DNA from: CAWFXC01 sp963819735
GTDB lineage: Bacteria > Actinomycetota > Acidimicrobiia > IMCC26256 > DASPTH01
Direction of reading: 5' to 3'
Assembly (NCBI GenBank): GCA_963819735.1
Contig: CAWFXC010000001.1
Span: 868,001 to 932,000 of the forward strand
Length of the DNA stretch: 64,000 bases
The position numbers and the translations under genes were made by a program. The notes beneath the pieces are model-generated. The model saw nothing but the letters and a program-made list of their open reading frames with translations, made no database searches and was not told the DNA's origin. Shown piece by piece: positions 51,656-60,087 of this stretch. Positions within the stretch are counted from its first letter, which is position 1; each line of letters begins with the position of its first letter.

Positions 51656-51998
51656 ACCCATCGCCTCTACCTGGGCTTGGCGTCGTTCACCGCCTCCTAC
51701 CTGCAGCACCAGGAGTTCGAGGAGTTCGAGGTGATGGTGGCACTGGCCAACAACGTCGGGGCCCGACGAGCTGCGCGTCGTCGACCATGCGATCGTGGCG
51801 AGCCTCTCCGAGGAGGAGCTCGTGCAGTCGGCGAAGATCATGGTGCCGGCGATGAACATCGACGACCAGGTCGAGCTGTTCGGTGGCGCGCAGGCCGAGG
51901 CACCGCCCGAGGTGTTCGCCGGGATGATGGCCCTGGCCCAGCAGGCGCTGGAGCCGTCGCGCTACCACCTGCTGGCCTCCCGCCTCGGCGTGGCCTGA
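51655..51998 (+). pseudogene. Hemerythrin-like protein, C-terminal fragment with frameshift
   Basis: The C-terminal half of a hemerythrin HHE-domain protein: LTHRLYLGLASFTASYLQHQ, EFEEFEVMVALANNVG, then in another frame PDELRVVDHAIVASLSEEEL and AMNIDDQVELFGGAQAEAPP, ending ASRLGVA at the stop 51998. The H-x3-E of YLQHQEFEE would be one of the iron-binding helix motifs. The frame change is at the GGGGCCC run near 51762-51770. The first half of the domain and any start codon are missing to the left of ~51655, where the sequence turns into the opposite-strand regulator. The function would have been O2/NO binding or redox sensing. Confidence 0.6.
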
Positions 51999-52124
51999 GT
52001 TGGAGCCGGTTGCCGCCTGATCTCGACGTGCGCTCTCGACGCGGGTTGCCGCGCCTGACCCCGCGCCGAGACGCCCACCGCTAGCCATTAGCGTCGCCGT
52101 CCTGTTCACGCCAGGGGCGTCACG

Positions 52125-52953
52125 ATGACTCGGAACCCGCGGCGCGCCACGATCCTGGGCGCGGTCGGCGCGTTGGTGGCGGGAGCCGCACTGGCGGCGA
52201 CTCCCGTCGGGGCGGCGACCGCTCCGGCCGCCACCGGCACCCCGAACGCGGCGACGCTCACCGTGCTGGTGACCAACGACGACGGCGTGGGTGCGCCCGG
52301 GATCGACGCGTTGGTCCGCACGCTACGGAAGCTGGACGACACGAAGGTCGTGGTCGTGGCACCCGCGACCAACCGGAGCGGTACCGACGAGAAGACGACG
52401 CGCGGGAAGGTGTCGATGACGCGCGGCGCACACCGCCGGCGGGTACCCGGCCACTGCGGTGCGGGGCTATCCCGCCGATTCGGTGACCGCCGCGCTCGAC
52501 CGGCTCGGCGTGCGGCCCGACGTGGTGGTCTCGGGGATCAATGCGGGCACGAACCTCGGCCGCGACACCCAGATCTCGGGCACGATCGGCGCGGCGAAGA
52601 TGGCCGTGCAGCGCGGGATCCCCGCGCTCGCGCTGAGCCAGGACACCGCAACCCGTCCGCAGTACGACGCCGGCGCCGCGATCGCGCGGGCATGGTTGCT
52701 GTCGCACCGGGCCGCGCTGCTCGCGCCGCCGGTGGCAGCACCCACCACGCTCGACAGCATCAACATCCCGAACTGTCCCGCGGGCAAGCCACGCGGCGTC
52801 ACCGATGTGATCACCGCGACCAACACCGATCACCCCCGCGGCCGCGTCAACTGCACGTCGGGAGTCACGCGACCCGTCACCGATGTCGGGGCGTTCGAGA
52901 ACGGGTACGCCGCGCTCGCCGTCGTCGTCGCGGGCCCCCGGCCCGAACGCTGA
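52125..52953 (+). pseudogene. Secreted SurE-like 5'/3'-nucleotidase, one frameshift
   Basis: A SurE-fold phosphatase with a Sec signal peptide (RRATILGAVGALVAGAALAA, cleavage likely after GAATA). The first part, 52125 to ~52428, has the metal motif VTNDDGVGAPGIDAL and APATNRSG (serine of the active site). The second part, ~52428 to 52953, has RGYPADSVTAALDRLGVRPD and VVSGINAGTNLGRDTQ (the N-x-G-x-N motif). The shift is in GCGCGGCGCACACC; correcting it gives about 275 residues with all motifs. Typical bacterial SurE is cytosolic, so an exported form is less common. It would remove phosphate from nucleotides outside the membrane. It converges with the LLM gene through a hairpin. Confidence 0.82.
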
Positions 52954-52973
52954 GCCAGCCCGGGTGCTCAGCG
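52948..52973. terminator. Hairpin built from the two convergent stop codons
   Basis: CGCTGAGC (52948-52955) and GCTCAGCG (52966-52973) form a perfect 8-bp stem with a 10-base loop. The left arm contains the SurE TGA and the right arm contains the stop of the opposite LLM gene. It is probably a bidirectional terminator. Confidence 0.55.
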
Positions 52974-53798
52974 AGGTGGCGTGACCACGAGGCCGGCGAG
53001 CAACTCCATCGACCGCAACCAGCCGTCGGCGTCGTTACGCCAGGGCGTGCACATCATGTGCTGCACCCCCGCGGCGGCGAACTCGTCGTGCTCCCGCAGG
53101 ATCGTGTCGGGCTCCATGCCCTGCGGGTCCCACCCGGTGCGCAACGAGATCGTGAACTCGGGTTCGGGCCGATCGCGGCGCAGCCGGGTCACGAGCGCGG
53201 CCGCGCCCGGCGGGTCGAGCCCGATGGCGTGGAAGCCGTCGCCCTTCGCGACCGCCCGCGCGTACGCGCGCTCGCCGCTCCCCCCGACCCAGATCGGGAT
53301 GTCGTGCGCGGGTTTGGGGAGCACGCGAACCGCGTCGAGGTGCACGAACTCGCCCGCGAACGTGACCGGATCGTCGCGCCAACATACCCGCAGCACGTCG
53401 ATCATCTCGTCGGTGCGACGGCCGCGATCGTGGAACGACTGACCGAGCGCGACGAACTCGGCTTCCGACCATCCGACGCCGGCCCCGATCGTGAGGCGCC
53501 CGCCCGAGAGCGCGTCGAGGCTCGCGAGCGAGTTCGCCAGCGCCAACGGACCGTGCTGCGGAACCACGAGCACGCTCGTGCCCAGCCCGACGCGCTGCGT
53601 CGCGGCCGCCGCCCACGCGAGCGAGAGCAACGGGTCGTACAGGTAGGGCGACGGGTAGTCCTGGGCCGCGGGGATCGCCACGTGGTCGCTGACCCACACG
53701 TCGGAGAAGCCGAGCGCCTCGGCGGCGCGGGCCGCACGCGTGATCGCGTCAGGCCCGGAGGCCCGACCGAACTGGGGAAGGTGGATGCCGATGCGCAC
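52968..53798 (-). CDS. LLM-class F420-dependent oxidoreductase
   Basis: A 276-residue luciferase-like oxidoreductase, MRIGIHLPQFGRASGPDAIT at its start, then ALGFSDVWVSDHVAIP, GLGTSVLVVPQHGPLALANS near 70 and GGRLTIGAGVGWSEAEFVAL near 98. The WVGGSGERAYARAVAKGDG near 168 is typical of the F420 group. It would transfer hydride from F420H2 to, or from, an unknown small substrate. The start is ATG 53798 with normal family length. It is alone on this strand, convergent with SurE and divergent from the AhpD-like gene. It is only distantly similar to the copy at 820-1671. Confidence 0.88.
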   Translation of the reverse strand: MRIGIHLPQFGRASGPDAITRAARAAEALGFSDVWVSDHVAIPAAQDYPSPYLYDPLLSLAWAAAATQRVGLGTSVLVVPQHGPLALANSLASLDALSGGRLTIGAGVGWSEAEFVALGQSFHDRGRRTDEMIDVLRVCWRDDPVTFAGEFVHLDAVRVLPKPAHDIPIWVGGSGERAYARAVAKGDGFHAIGLDPPGAAALVTRLRRDRPEPEFTISLRTGWDPQGMEPDTILREHDEFAAAGVQHMMCTPWRNDADGWLRSMELLAGLVVTPPR

Positions 53799-53916
53799 GC
53801 GGCGAGGCTACCGAGCCCGCCCTCGACGCCGCCCGACCGATTGTCGCGGGCCGGTCGGTCGGCTAGGCATACGGGAGCGAGACCCGGAGCTCGACGACAC
53901 GGGAGGCTCGGAGCCG

Positions 53917-54861
53917 ATGAACGACGCGACGACACGCGAACCTGGGCCGGAACGCTGGCGGGCCGGGGCGCCGGAGGCATTCGAGCTCTTCGACCACGTC
54001 GAGGCGCTCGCCGCGGGTTCGGTCGACGACTCGATCCTCGGGCCCGTGCGCGCCGCGGTGGCGGCGCAGCTCTGCCACCCCGACGAACTCACGCGCCCGG
54101 TCACCGGAACCGGCCCCGCCGCCGCGCCGGCTGATACTCGCGCCGATCCCCGGGCCGATGTGTGCGTGAGCTTCGCCGAGCAGTTCGTCGTCGACGTCGC
54201 GGGCATCACCGACGAACAGCGGGCCGCGCTCGGAGATGCGATGGGGAGCGACACGTTCGTCTTCACCCAAGCCCTCTACGTGGTCGACGTGTTCCAGCGC
54301 GGGCGGATCACGCTCGCCTGCCTCTTCGACACCCCGTTCGGCCCCGCGCTGCCGGCCGCGTCCGGCGACCTCTGGGGCACGCTCGAACGGTTCATGCGCG
54401 TCGTCGCCCTCGGTGTCGCCCTCGATCCGCTGACCACCGAGCTCGTGCGCTTGCGCGGGGCGCGCGCCCACCAGTGCCGGGTCTGCCAATCGCGCCTGAG
54501 CGTGCGCGCGCTCGACTCCGCCGGCAGCCAGGAACCGTTCGCGGCGATCGACGACTACGAGCACGGCGACCTCAGTGAGCGGCATCGCGTGGCGCTCCGG
54601 CTCACCGACGCCCTGATCACGCAACCGGCGTTCATCGACGACCATCTCGTCGCCCAGGTCTGGGAGCAATTCACCGCCGCGGAGGTCGCGGAGATCGTGC
54701 TCGACGTCGTGCGCAACGGGGCCAACAAGATCGCGGTGGCGCTCGGCGGCGATGAGGCCCAGGTGACGGACGGCATCGAGTTCTTCGACGTCGACGCGTC
54801 GGGCGACGTGGTCGCCGGCACCGACATCGACGAGGTCAGGGCCCTCAGCGCCGCCCGGTGA
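53917..54861 (+). CDS. AhpD-like / carboxymuconolactone decarboxylase-family protein
   Basis: A 314-residue protein with an AhpD-type core in its middle: RLRGARAHQCRVCQSRLSVR near residue 180 carries the CxxC redox pair and follows the helical pattern of the carboxymuconolactone decarboxylase/AhpD family. The C-terminal helices HRVALRLTDALITQPAF and FTAAEVAEIVLDVVRNGANK belong to the same fold. The ~100-residue N-terminal part is helical and unassigned. It may be a peroxidase-like thiol protein. ATG 53917 has GGGAGG nearby. It is followed by the PLC-like gene after 51 bp. Confidence 0.78.
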   Translation: MNDATTREPGPERWRAGAPEAFELFDHVEALAAGSVDDSILGPVRAAVAAQLCHPDELTRPVTGTGPAAAPADTRADPRADVCVSFAEQFVVDVAGITDEQRAALGDAMGSDTFVFTQALYVVDVFQRGRITLACLFDTPFGPALPAASGDLWGTLERFMRVVALGVALDPLTTELVRLRGARAHQCRVCQSRLSVRALDSAGSQEPFAAIDDYEHGDLSERHRVALRLTDALITQPAFIDDHLVAQVWEQFTAAEVAEIVLDVVRNGANKIAVALGGDEAQVTDGIEFFDVDASGDVVAGTDIDEVRALSAAR

Positions 54862-54912
54862 TCCTCCGGCGCGATCGGCGCCGAGGCACCGGCTCGGTAA
54901 GAATGCGACCGC

Positions 54913-57294
54913 ATGGCGGGTGAGCGGAAGGGGCTGGGTCGCGGGGCGGTGCGCGCGCTCGCCGCCGTCGGGGTCATCCTGCTGGTCCTGAGCAGCGCCG
55001 GGTGGTGGCTCAGTACCCGCGTGCTGAGCGCCGAGGGGTTCGCCGACGTCGCCGCCAAGGCCTCCCAGAAGGAGGAGGTCCGCGACTACATCGCCGACCA
55101 GGCAAGCCTTCGCCTGGCCCGCACGTCGAACTTCGTGTCGGCGGCCCGGCCGGTCGTGGCCGACGCGATCTCGGCCGCCCTCGAGACCCCGCCGGTGCGG
55201 GCGGCGATCTACGACTTCGTGCTGCGGGCCCATCAACAGGTGTTCCAGGCGGCCGGGGCCCGCCGGGTCGACGTCGACTCGGAACAGGCTGCGGTCACGG
55301 TGCGCAGCGCGCTACAGGCGATCAATCCGTCGCTCGCCAAGAAGCTCCCCGCCAACGTGCTCGACGCGACGACCACCGTGTCGCAGTCCGGCACCGTCGA
55401 CACGTTGTTCCGCGCCAGCAAATGGATACGGGTCCTCTACATCCCCGTGTTCCTGGCCGGCATCGGAATCCTCGTACTGGTCGCGTTCCGGGCCCGCGAC
55501 CGCGTGCGCGCACTGCGGATCATCGGGGTCTCGGCGGCCGTCGCCGGCGCCCTCCTGCTCGGCATCGGCGTCGCCACTCCGGCGTTCGCGGTGGTGGCCG
55601 GGACCGCGGATCCGGGGCGCGGCGATGCGGTCGCCGCCTTCATCCAAGTCCTCGTCGGTCGGCTGGTCGGCGCGGGCCAGGCGATGGTGCTGGTCGGCAT
55701 CCTGCTGGCGCTGGCACCGGGTCACGACGGCGGCGACCTCCAGGACCGCGTCACCCGGGCCCGGGCCTGGGTGCGCGCGAAGCGTCAGCAGCCGCGTTGG
55801 CAGTTCGCGGGCGGGGCGGGCTTGGTGCTGGTCGCCGTGCTGACACTGACCCACCCGAGCGGCATGTTCCATCTGCTGCTCGTCGCGCTGGCGATCGCGG
55901 CGTTCTACGTGGGCATCATCGTCTGCCTGCGGGCGAGCGGGCTGATGGTCACCGACCACACGATCCCACGGCTGCACAAGCGTCAGATCGCGGGTGTGTT
56001 CGCGGCGATGGTCGCCGCTGTGCTGGTGACCGCGATCGTGGCCACCAGCATCCTCGCCGGCAACACCAGCCAGGCCCGCGCCAACCCGACCAACCAGGGG
56101 TGCAACGGCTACATCGAGCTCTGCCCGGAGCCCATCAACCAGATCGTGTGGCCGGCCAGCCACAACGCGATGTCGTCGGCGGCGTACAACTTCTTCGGCG
56201 CCGAGCACACGATCACGATCCCGGAACAGCTCAACGCCGGAGCCCGCTTCCTCATGCTCGACGCCTACTACGGCTACGACGACAACGGTCTCGTGCGCAC
56301 CAACCTCGCCGGTGGAGTCAATCGCGAGCGGCTGTTGCAGGAAGAGGGCCCGGACGCGGTGCACGAACTCGATCGCCTCGGCGCCCTCACCGGCGTGGCC
56401 GACACGTCGGGCAAGAAGCAGGACGTCTACTTCTGCCACGACTTCTGCGAGCTCGGTGCGGTCAAAGCCACCGACGTCCTCTCGCAGGTCAACGACTTCC
56501 TGAACCGCAACCTCACCGAAGTGGTCATCCTCGACTTCGAGGACTACGTGCAACCCAAGGATCTGAAGAAGGCCTTGATCGACGCCGGCCTCTTCGACCG
56601 CGTGTGGACGCCGAAGCCGGGTGGCGACGCGTGGCCGTCGCTCTACAGCATGGTCGTGCCGAAGGACAAGAAGACCGAGAACAAGCGGCGCCTGATCGTG
56701 CTCAGCGAGAAGCACGCCGGCGCGTATCCGTGGCTCCGCGGCACGTACTCCGTGTCGCAGGAAACCCCCTTCACCTTCTCGGCGATCAGCGATTTCAACT
56801 GCAAGCCCAACCGTGGCGGCACCGACAAGCCGTTCTTCATCGTCAACCACTGGCTCCGACCCAACGGCCCGCCGGATCCCGTAGAAGCGGCCACCGTGAA
56901 CTCCCAGAAGGTGCTCACCGCGCGGCTCCAGAACTGCATCGACACCCGCAAGCGAATACCGAACGCGGTGGCGGTCGACTTCACCGCCATCGGCGACCTG
57001 TACAAGACGGTGAACCTGTTCAATGCCGCCATCGCCAAGCGCGCGGGCGTGACCGGCGCGATCACGAAGGTCGTCCAACTCGAACGGGCGCGGGACAAGA
57101 TCACGACCGCGCAGCTGAACGAACTCGACGCGCTCCGGCGGCTGCCGCGCATCACCGACAAAGAGGCGCGCACGTTGCTCGGCCCACTGGCCGACTCGAT
57201 CCCGACGCCGAAGGATCTCGACAAGCTCGTGCAACCCCCGCCGGAGGACGTGCCCACCACCACGACCACCCCGGCGCCGACGACCACTCCGTGA
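54913..57294 (+). CDS. Membrane-anchored PLC-like phosphodiesterase (PI-PLC X-domain type)
   Basis: A 793-residue protein. An N-terminal helix (AALAAVGVILLVLSSAGWWL, read from residue ~14) is followed by a ~130-residue external domain and about five to six helices up to residue ~385. A large external TIM-barrel-like domain then begins at CNGYIELCPEPINQIVWPAS. This has the catalytic pair of the PLC-like superfamily: His in WPASHNAMSS near 416 and His in VYFCHDFCELG near 515. The tail is Pro/Thr-rich. It may cleave phosphodiester head groups from lipids at the cell surface; the substrate is unknown. Start ATG 54913 follows TAAGAAT by 8 bases (leaderless type). Confidence 0.82.
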   Translation: MAGERKGLGRGAVRALAAVGVILLVLSSAGWWLSTRVLSAEGFADVAAKASQKEEVRDYIADQASLRLARTSNFVSAARPVVADAISAALETPPVRAAIYDFVLRAHQQVFQAAGARRVDVDSEQAAVTVRSALQAINPSLAKKLPANVLDATTTVSQSGTVDTLFRASKWIRVLYIPVFLAGIGILVLVAFRARDRVRALRIIGVSAAVAGALLLGIGVATPAFAVVAGTADPGRGDAVAAFIQVLVGRLVGAGQAMVLVGILLALAPGHDGGDLQDRVTRARAWVRAKRQQPRWQFAGGAGLVLVAVLTLTHPSGMFHLLLVALAIAAFYVGIIVCLRASGLMVTDHTIPRLHKRQIAGVFAAMVAAVLVTAIVATSILAGNTSQARANPTNQGCNGYIELCPEPINQIVWPASHNAMSSAAYNFFGAEHTITIPEQLNAGARFLMLDAYYGYDDNGLVRTNLAGGVNRERLLQEEGPDAVHELDRLGALTGVADTSGKKQDVYFCHDFCELGAVKATDVLSQVNDFLNRNLTEVVILDFEDYVQPKDLKKALIDAGLFDRVWTPKPGGDAWPSLYSMVVPKDKKTENKRRLIVLSEKHAGAYPWLRGTYSVSQETPFTFSAISDFNCKPNRGGTDKPFFIVNHWLRPNGPPDPVEAATVNSQKVLTARLQNCIDTRKRIPNAVAVDFTAIGDLYKTVNLFNAAIAKRAGVTGAITKVVQLERARDKITTAQLNELDALRRLPRITDKEARTLLGPLADSIPTPKDLDKLVQPPPEDVPTTTTTPAPTTTP

Positions 57295-57301
57295 ACCGCA
57301 G

Positions 57302-57319
57302 CTAGCTGACAACAGCTAG
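57302..57319. terminator. Short hairpin between convergent genes
   Basis: CTAGCTG (57302-57308) and CAGCTAG (57313-57319) pair perfectly around ACAA. The right arm includes the stop codon of the sigma factor gene (57316-57318). It lies between the convergent PLC-like and sigma factor genes. Confidence 0.45.
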
Positions 57320-58584
57320 GGAGCGGACGCGGAGTTCCCGTCGAGGGTCTCGGCCAGGCGGCGCGCGAGGTAGCGCCGCTCGACGTCGGTCGACACGATC
57401 TCGAGCGCGGCGCGATAGGACGTCGCCGCCTCGTCGAACCGACCGAGGCGGCGCAGCAGATCGGCTCGCGTCGCCGGCAACAGGTAGTACCCCGACAACG
57501 CTCCGGCCTCCTGCAGCGCGTCGACGATCGCCAGCCCGGTGTCGGGACCGTCGGCCATCGCCACCGCGACCGCGCGGTTGAGCTCCACGACCGGTGACGG
57601 CACCATCCGCCGCAACTCTCCGTAGAGCGCGGCTATCTCGACCCAGTCGGTGGCGCTCGCTTCCCGCGCGTTCGCATGGCACGCGGCGATCGCCGCCTGC
57701 ACCTGATATGGCCCCGGTTGACCGCGGCGCAGCGCGGCGTCGAGCAGGCCCAACCCTTCGTCGATCTGGCCCCGGTTCCAACGCGTGCGGTCCTGCGCTT
57801 CGAGCGAGACGAACTCACCACGGTCGTCGACCCGGGCCGGTCGCCGCGCGTCGTGCAGCAGGAGCAGGGCGAGCAGGCCGGTCACCTCGGGTTCGTCGGG
57901 CATCAACTCGGCCAGCGTGCGAGCGAGTCGGATCGCCTCCGCCACGAGGTCGACGCGCACCAGGTCGGTGCCGGCCGTCGCTGCGTACCCCTCGTTGAAC
58001 AGGAGGTACAGCACCGCGAGCACCGCACCCGTTCGTTCAGGGAGCAGATGCCCCGGGGGCACGCGGTACGGGATGGCCGCGTGACGGATCTTGCGTTTGG
58101 CGCGCACCAGGCGCTGCGCCATCGTGGCCTCGGGCACGAGGAACGCGCGCGCGATCTCGACGGTGGTGAGCCCGGCGAGTGCGCGCAACGTGAGCGCGAC
58201 CCGCGCGTCGACGGCGAGGGCGGGATGGCAACACGTGAACATCAGTCGCAGCCGGTCGTCCTCGACGCCGCTGTCGTCGTCGTTGCCTGCGTGCTCCATG
58301 GGCGACAGCACGGCCACCTCCTGCAGTTTGGCCGTCCCCGACGCGCTTCGGCGCAGACGGTCGAGCGCGCGATGACGCGCCGTAGTGGTGAGCCAGGCGC
58401 CGGGATTGCGCGGGACCCCGTCGCGCGGCCACCGCTCCAGTGCGCGCGCGAACGCGTCCTGCGCGCACTCCTCGGCGAGGTCCCAGTCGGCGGTGACCCG
58501 GATCAGGGTGGCGACGATCCGGCCCCACTCGTCGCGGAACGCGGCGGCAACCGCGGCTTCGACGCCCGGCGCTACATCGCCCAG
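57316..58584 (-). CDS. ECF42-type sigma factor with C-terminal TPR-like extension; start codon unclear
   Basis: An ECF sigma factor of about 415 residues. Region 2 is LIRVTADWDLAEECAQDAFA, region 4 is LRLMFTCCHPALAVDARVAL and AGLTTVEIARAFLVPEATMA, and the long C-terminal part has TPR/SnoaL-free helical repeats (DUF6596 type) that replace an anti-sigma factor in this group. Region 2 lies upstream of the first ordinary start codon (GTG 58317), in an open frame reaching the DGPF gene, but this frame has no ATG, GTG or TTG. CTG at 58584 is the only near option; a small indel near 58570 is the alternative. The gene follows the DGPF/YCII gene, the usual ECF42 pairing. Confidence 0.8.
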   Translation of the reverse strand: MGDVAPGVEAAVAAAFRDEWGRIVATLIRVTADWDLAEECAQDAFARALERWPRDGVPRNPGAWLTTTARHRALDRLRRSASGTAKLQEVAVLSPMEHAGNDDDSGVEDDRLRLMFTCCHPALAVDARVALTLRALAGLTTVEIARAFLVPEATMAQRLVRAKRKIRHAAIPYRVPPGHLLPERTGAVLAVLYLLFNEGYAATAGTDLVRVDLVAEAIRLARTLAELMPDEPEVTGLLALLLLHDARRPARVDDRGEFVSLEAQDRTRWNRGQIDEGLGLLDAALRRGQPGPYQVQAAIAACHANAREASATDWVEIAALYGELRRMVPSPVVELNRAVAVAMADGPDTGLAIVDALQEAGALSGYYLLPATRADLLRRLGRFDEAATSYRAALEIVSTDVERRYLARRLAETLDGNSASAP

Positions 58585-58919
58585 ATCGGCCTCACTTCGA
58601 TGGTCCCGAACTCCGCGCCGGGGATCTTCGCCGCCACCTCGATCGCTTCGTCGAGATCTCGGCAGTCGACGAGGAAGTAGCCGCCGATCTGCTCCTTGGT
58701 CTCGGCAAACGGGCCGTCGGAGGCCAAGACCTCACCGTCGCGCACGCGCACCGAGGTGGCGTCGGTCGTGGGGCGCAGGCGTTCGCCGCCCTCGAGCACG
58801 CCCCGACCCTCCATCTCGTCGTAGAACCCGCCGTACTGGGCCATCATCGCCGCGGCTTCCTCCGGGCTCATCGCGGCTTGGCGGTTCTCGTCGATGCAGA
58901 TCAACAGCAGGTACTGCAC
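58572..58919 (-). CDS. DGPF/YCII-family protein
   Basis: A 115-residue protein of the YCII/DGPF family, VQYLLLICIDENRQAAMSPE at its start and EVLASDGPFAETKEQIGGYF near residue 70, containing the DGPF signature for which the family is named. GTG 58919 follows GAGGAG by 6 bases and is preferred to the longer reading to 59102. Its stop overlaps the presumed beginning of the sigma factor gene. In this arrangement DGPF proteins are thought to work with ECF42 sigma factors, though how is not settled. It is the first gene of the pair. Confidence 0.88.
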   Translation of the reverse strand: MQYLLLICIDENRQAAMSPEEAAAMMAQYGGFYDEMEGRGVLEGGERLRPTTDATSVRVRDGEVLASDGPFAETKEQIGGYFLVDCRDLDEAIEVAAKIPGAEFGTIEVRPIWAM

Positions 58920-59058
58920 GGGCTGCTCCTCGTCTGGGCTCTCGTCGGGGTCATGCTCACCACCACGACGATCGGCGGTGGGACGGATCGACCGCCCCTG
59001 CGCGATTTCGGCGATTCCGAATCGGCACCGAGCGTTGTCGTGATCGTACCGACACGGT

Positions 59059-60063
59059 GTGGGCGTGCGGGATGGGCGCGCGGGATGGGCGCCAGGTATC
59101 AAGGTGCTCGTGGCGCGAGGATCCGATCGAGCACCAGGACACGGATCAGGCCACGAATCAGGCGCGGCGTCGGGTCCGCAGTCCGATCCGGAATCAGCGG
59201 GTATCCAACGTCTCTACTCGACCCGGCCGGAGTCGTTCGTCGCGGTCCGGGAAGACCTGGTGCAGGCGCTGCGGGCCGCGGGCCGCCCCGATCGAGCCGC
59301 CGCGGTCCACGCCCTGCGTCGGCCCACCACCGTCGCGTGGAGTATCAACCAGGTCGCCCGCGACGCCGCCCATCGGGTCGAGGCACTGATCGAGGCGACC
59401 GACGCGTTGGAAGCGGCCCAGACCGCGGCCACCGCGGGCACCGCCGGCGACCTGCGCGCCGCCACCCGGCAACGACGGGCGTTGATCGACGAGCTCACGG
59501 ACCGTGCGCTCGATCACGCCGGACAACTGGGCGGGAACCCGGCCGCCCAGCGCGACGCGATCGCGTCGACACTCGACGCGGCATCCATCGATCAGGAGGC
59601 GCGCGTGCAACTGCGCGACGGTCGCCTCACGCGCGAGGTGACGCGCGCCACTGGCTTCGGAGCCATCTCGCTCACCGACCCCGCTCCCCCGGCCGCCGGC
59701 GCGCCACCGCGTGCGAGCCGAGCGCCCGAACGGAAGCCGAAGGGCCAACCCACCGACGAGTTGGCCCGACGCCGAGCCGAGGCTGCCCTCGCCGACGCGC
59801 GCGACGAAGCGCACGCAATCGACGAGGTCCGCGAAGAGGCCGACGCCGCGCACCGGGACGCGGTCGCCGAGGTCGACAACGCCGCCGAGCGCGTCCACCA
59901 ATTGGAGGAGTCGCTGCAGGACGCCCGGCGGGCGCTGCAAGAGGCGAAGCGCGCCGCGATCACCGCCGCGCAGGACGTCACCGCGGCGCAGAACCGCCAG
60001 AAGCGGGCGGCCGCCAATCTGGCCCGTGCCGAACGCAGCCTGGGCGACGTGTCGCCGCGTTGA
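59059..60063 (+). CDS. Uncharacterised coiled-coil protein
   Basis: About 334 residues from GTG 59059, although the first ~50 (Gly/Ser/Pro-rich) may not be translated; GTG 59104 is another possible start. The folded part begins RLYSTRPESFVAVREDLVQA and has a helical domain to about residue 190 (ALRRPTTVAWSINQVARDAA). A charged Pro-rich linker follows, then a coiled coil from about 235 to 325 (DELARRRAEAALADARDEAH, LEESLQDARRALQEAKRAA). It is not a family I can name. It is divergent from the DGPF/sigma pair and convergent with the dehydrogenase. It could be a structural or nucleoid-associated protein; this is speculation. Confidence 0.7.
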   Translation: MGVRDGRAGWAPGIKVLVARGSDRAPGHGSGHESGAASGPQSDPESAGIQRLYSTRPESFVAVREDLVQALRAAGRPDRAAAVHALRRPTTVAWSINQVARDAAHRVEALIEATDALEAAQTAATAGTAGDLRAATRQRRALIDELTDRALDHAGQLGGNPAAQRDAIASTLDAASIDQEARVQLRDGRLTREVTRATGFGAISLTDPAPPAAGAPPRASRAPERKPKGQPTDELARRRAEAALADARDEAHAIDEVREEADAAHRDAVAEVDNAAERVHQLEESLQDARRALQEAKRAAITAAQDVTAAQNRQKRAAANLARAERSLGDVSPR

Positions 60064-60087
60064 CCTCGCGGTCGTCGCGGCGCTCGC

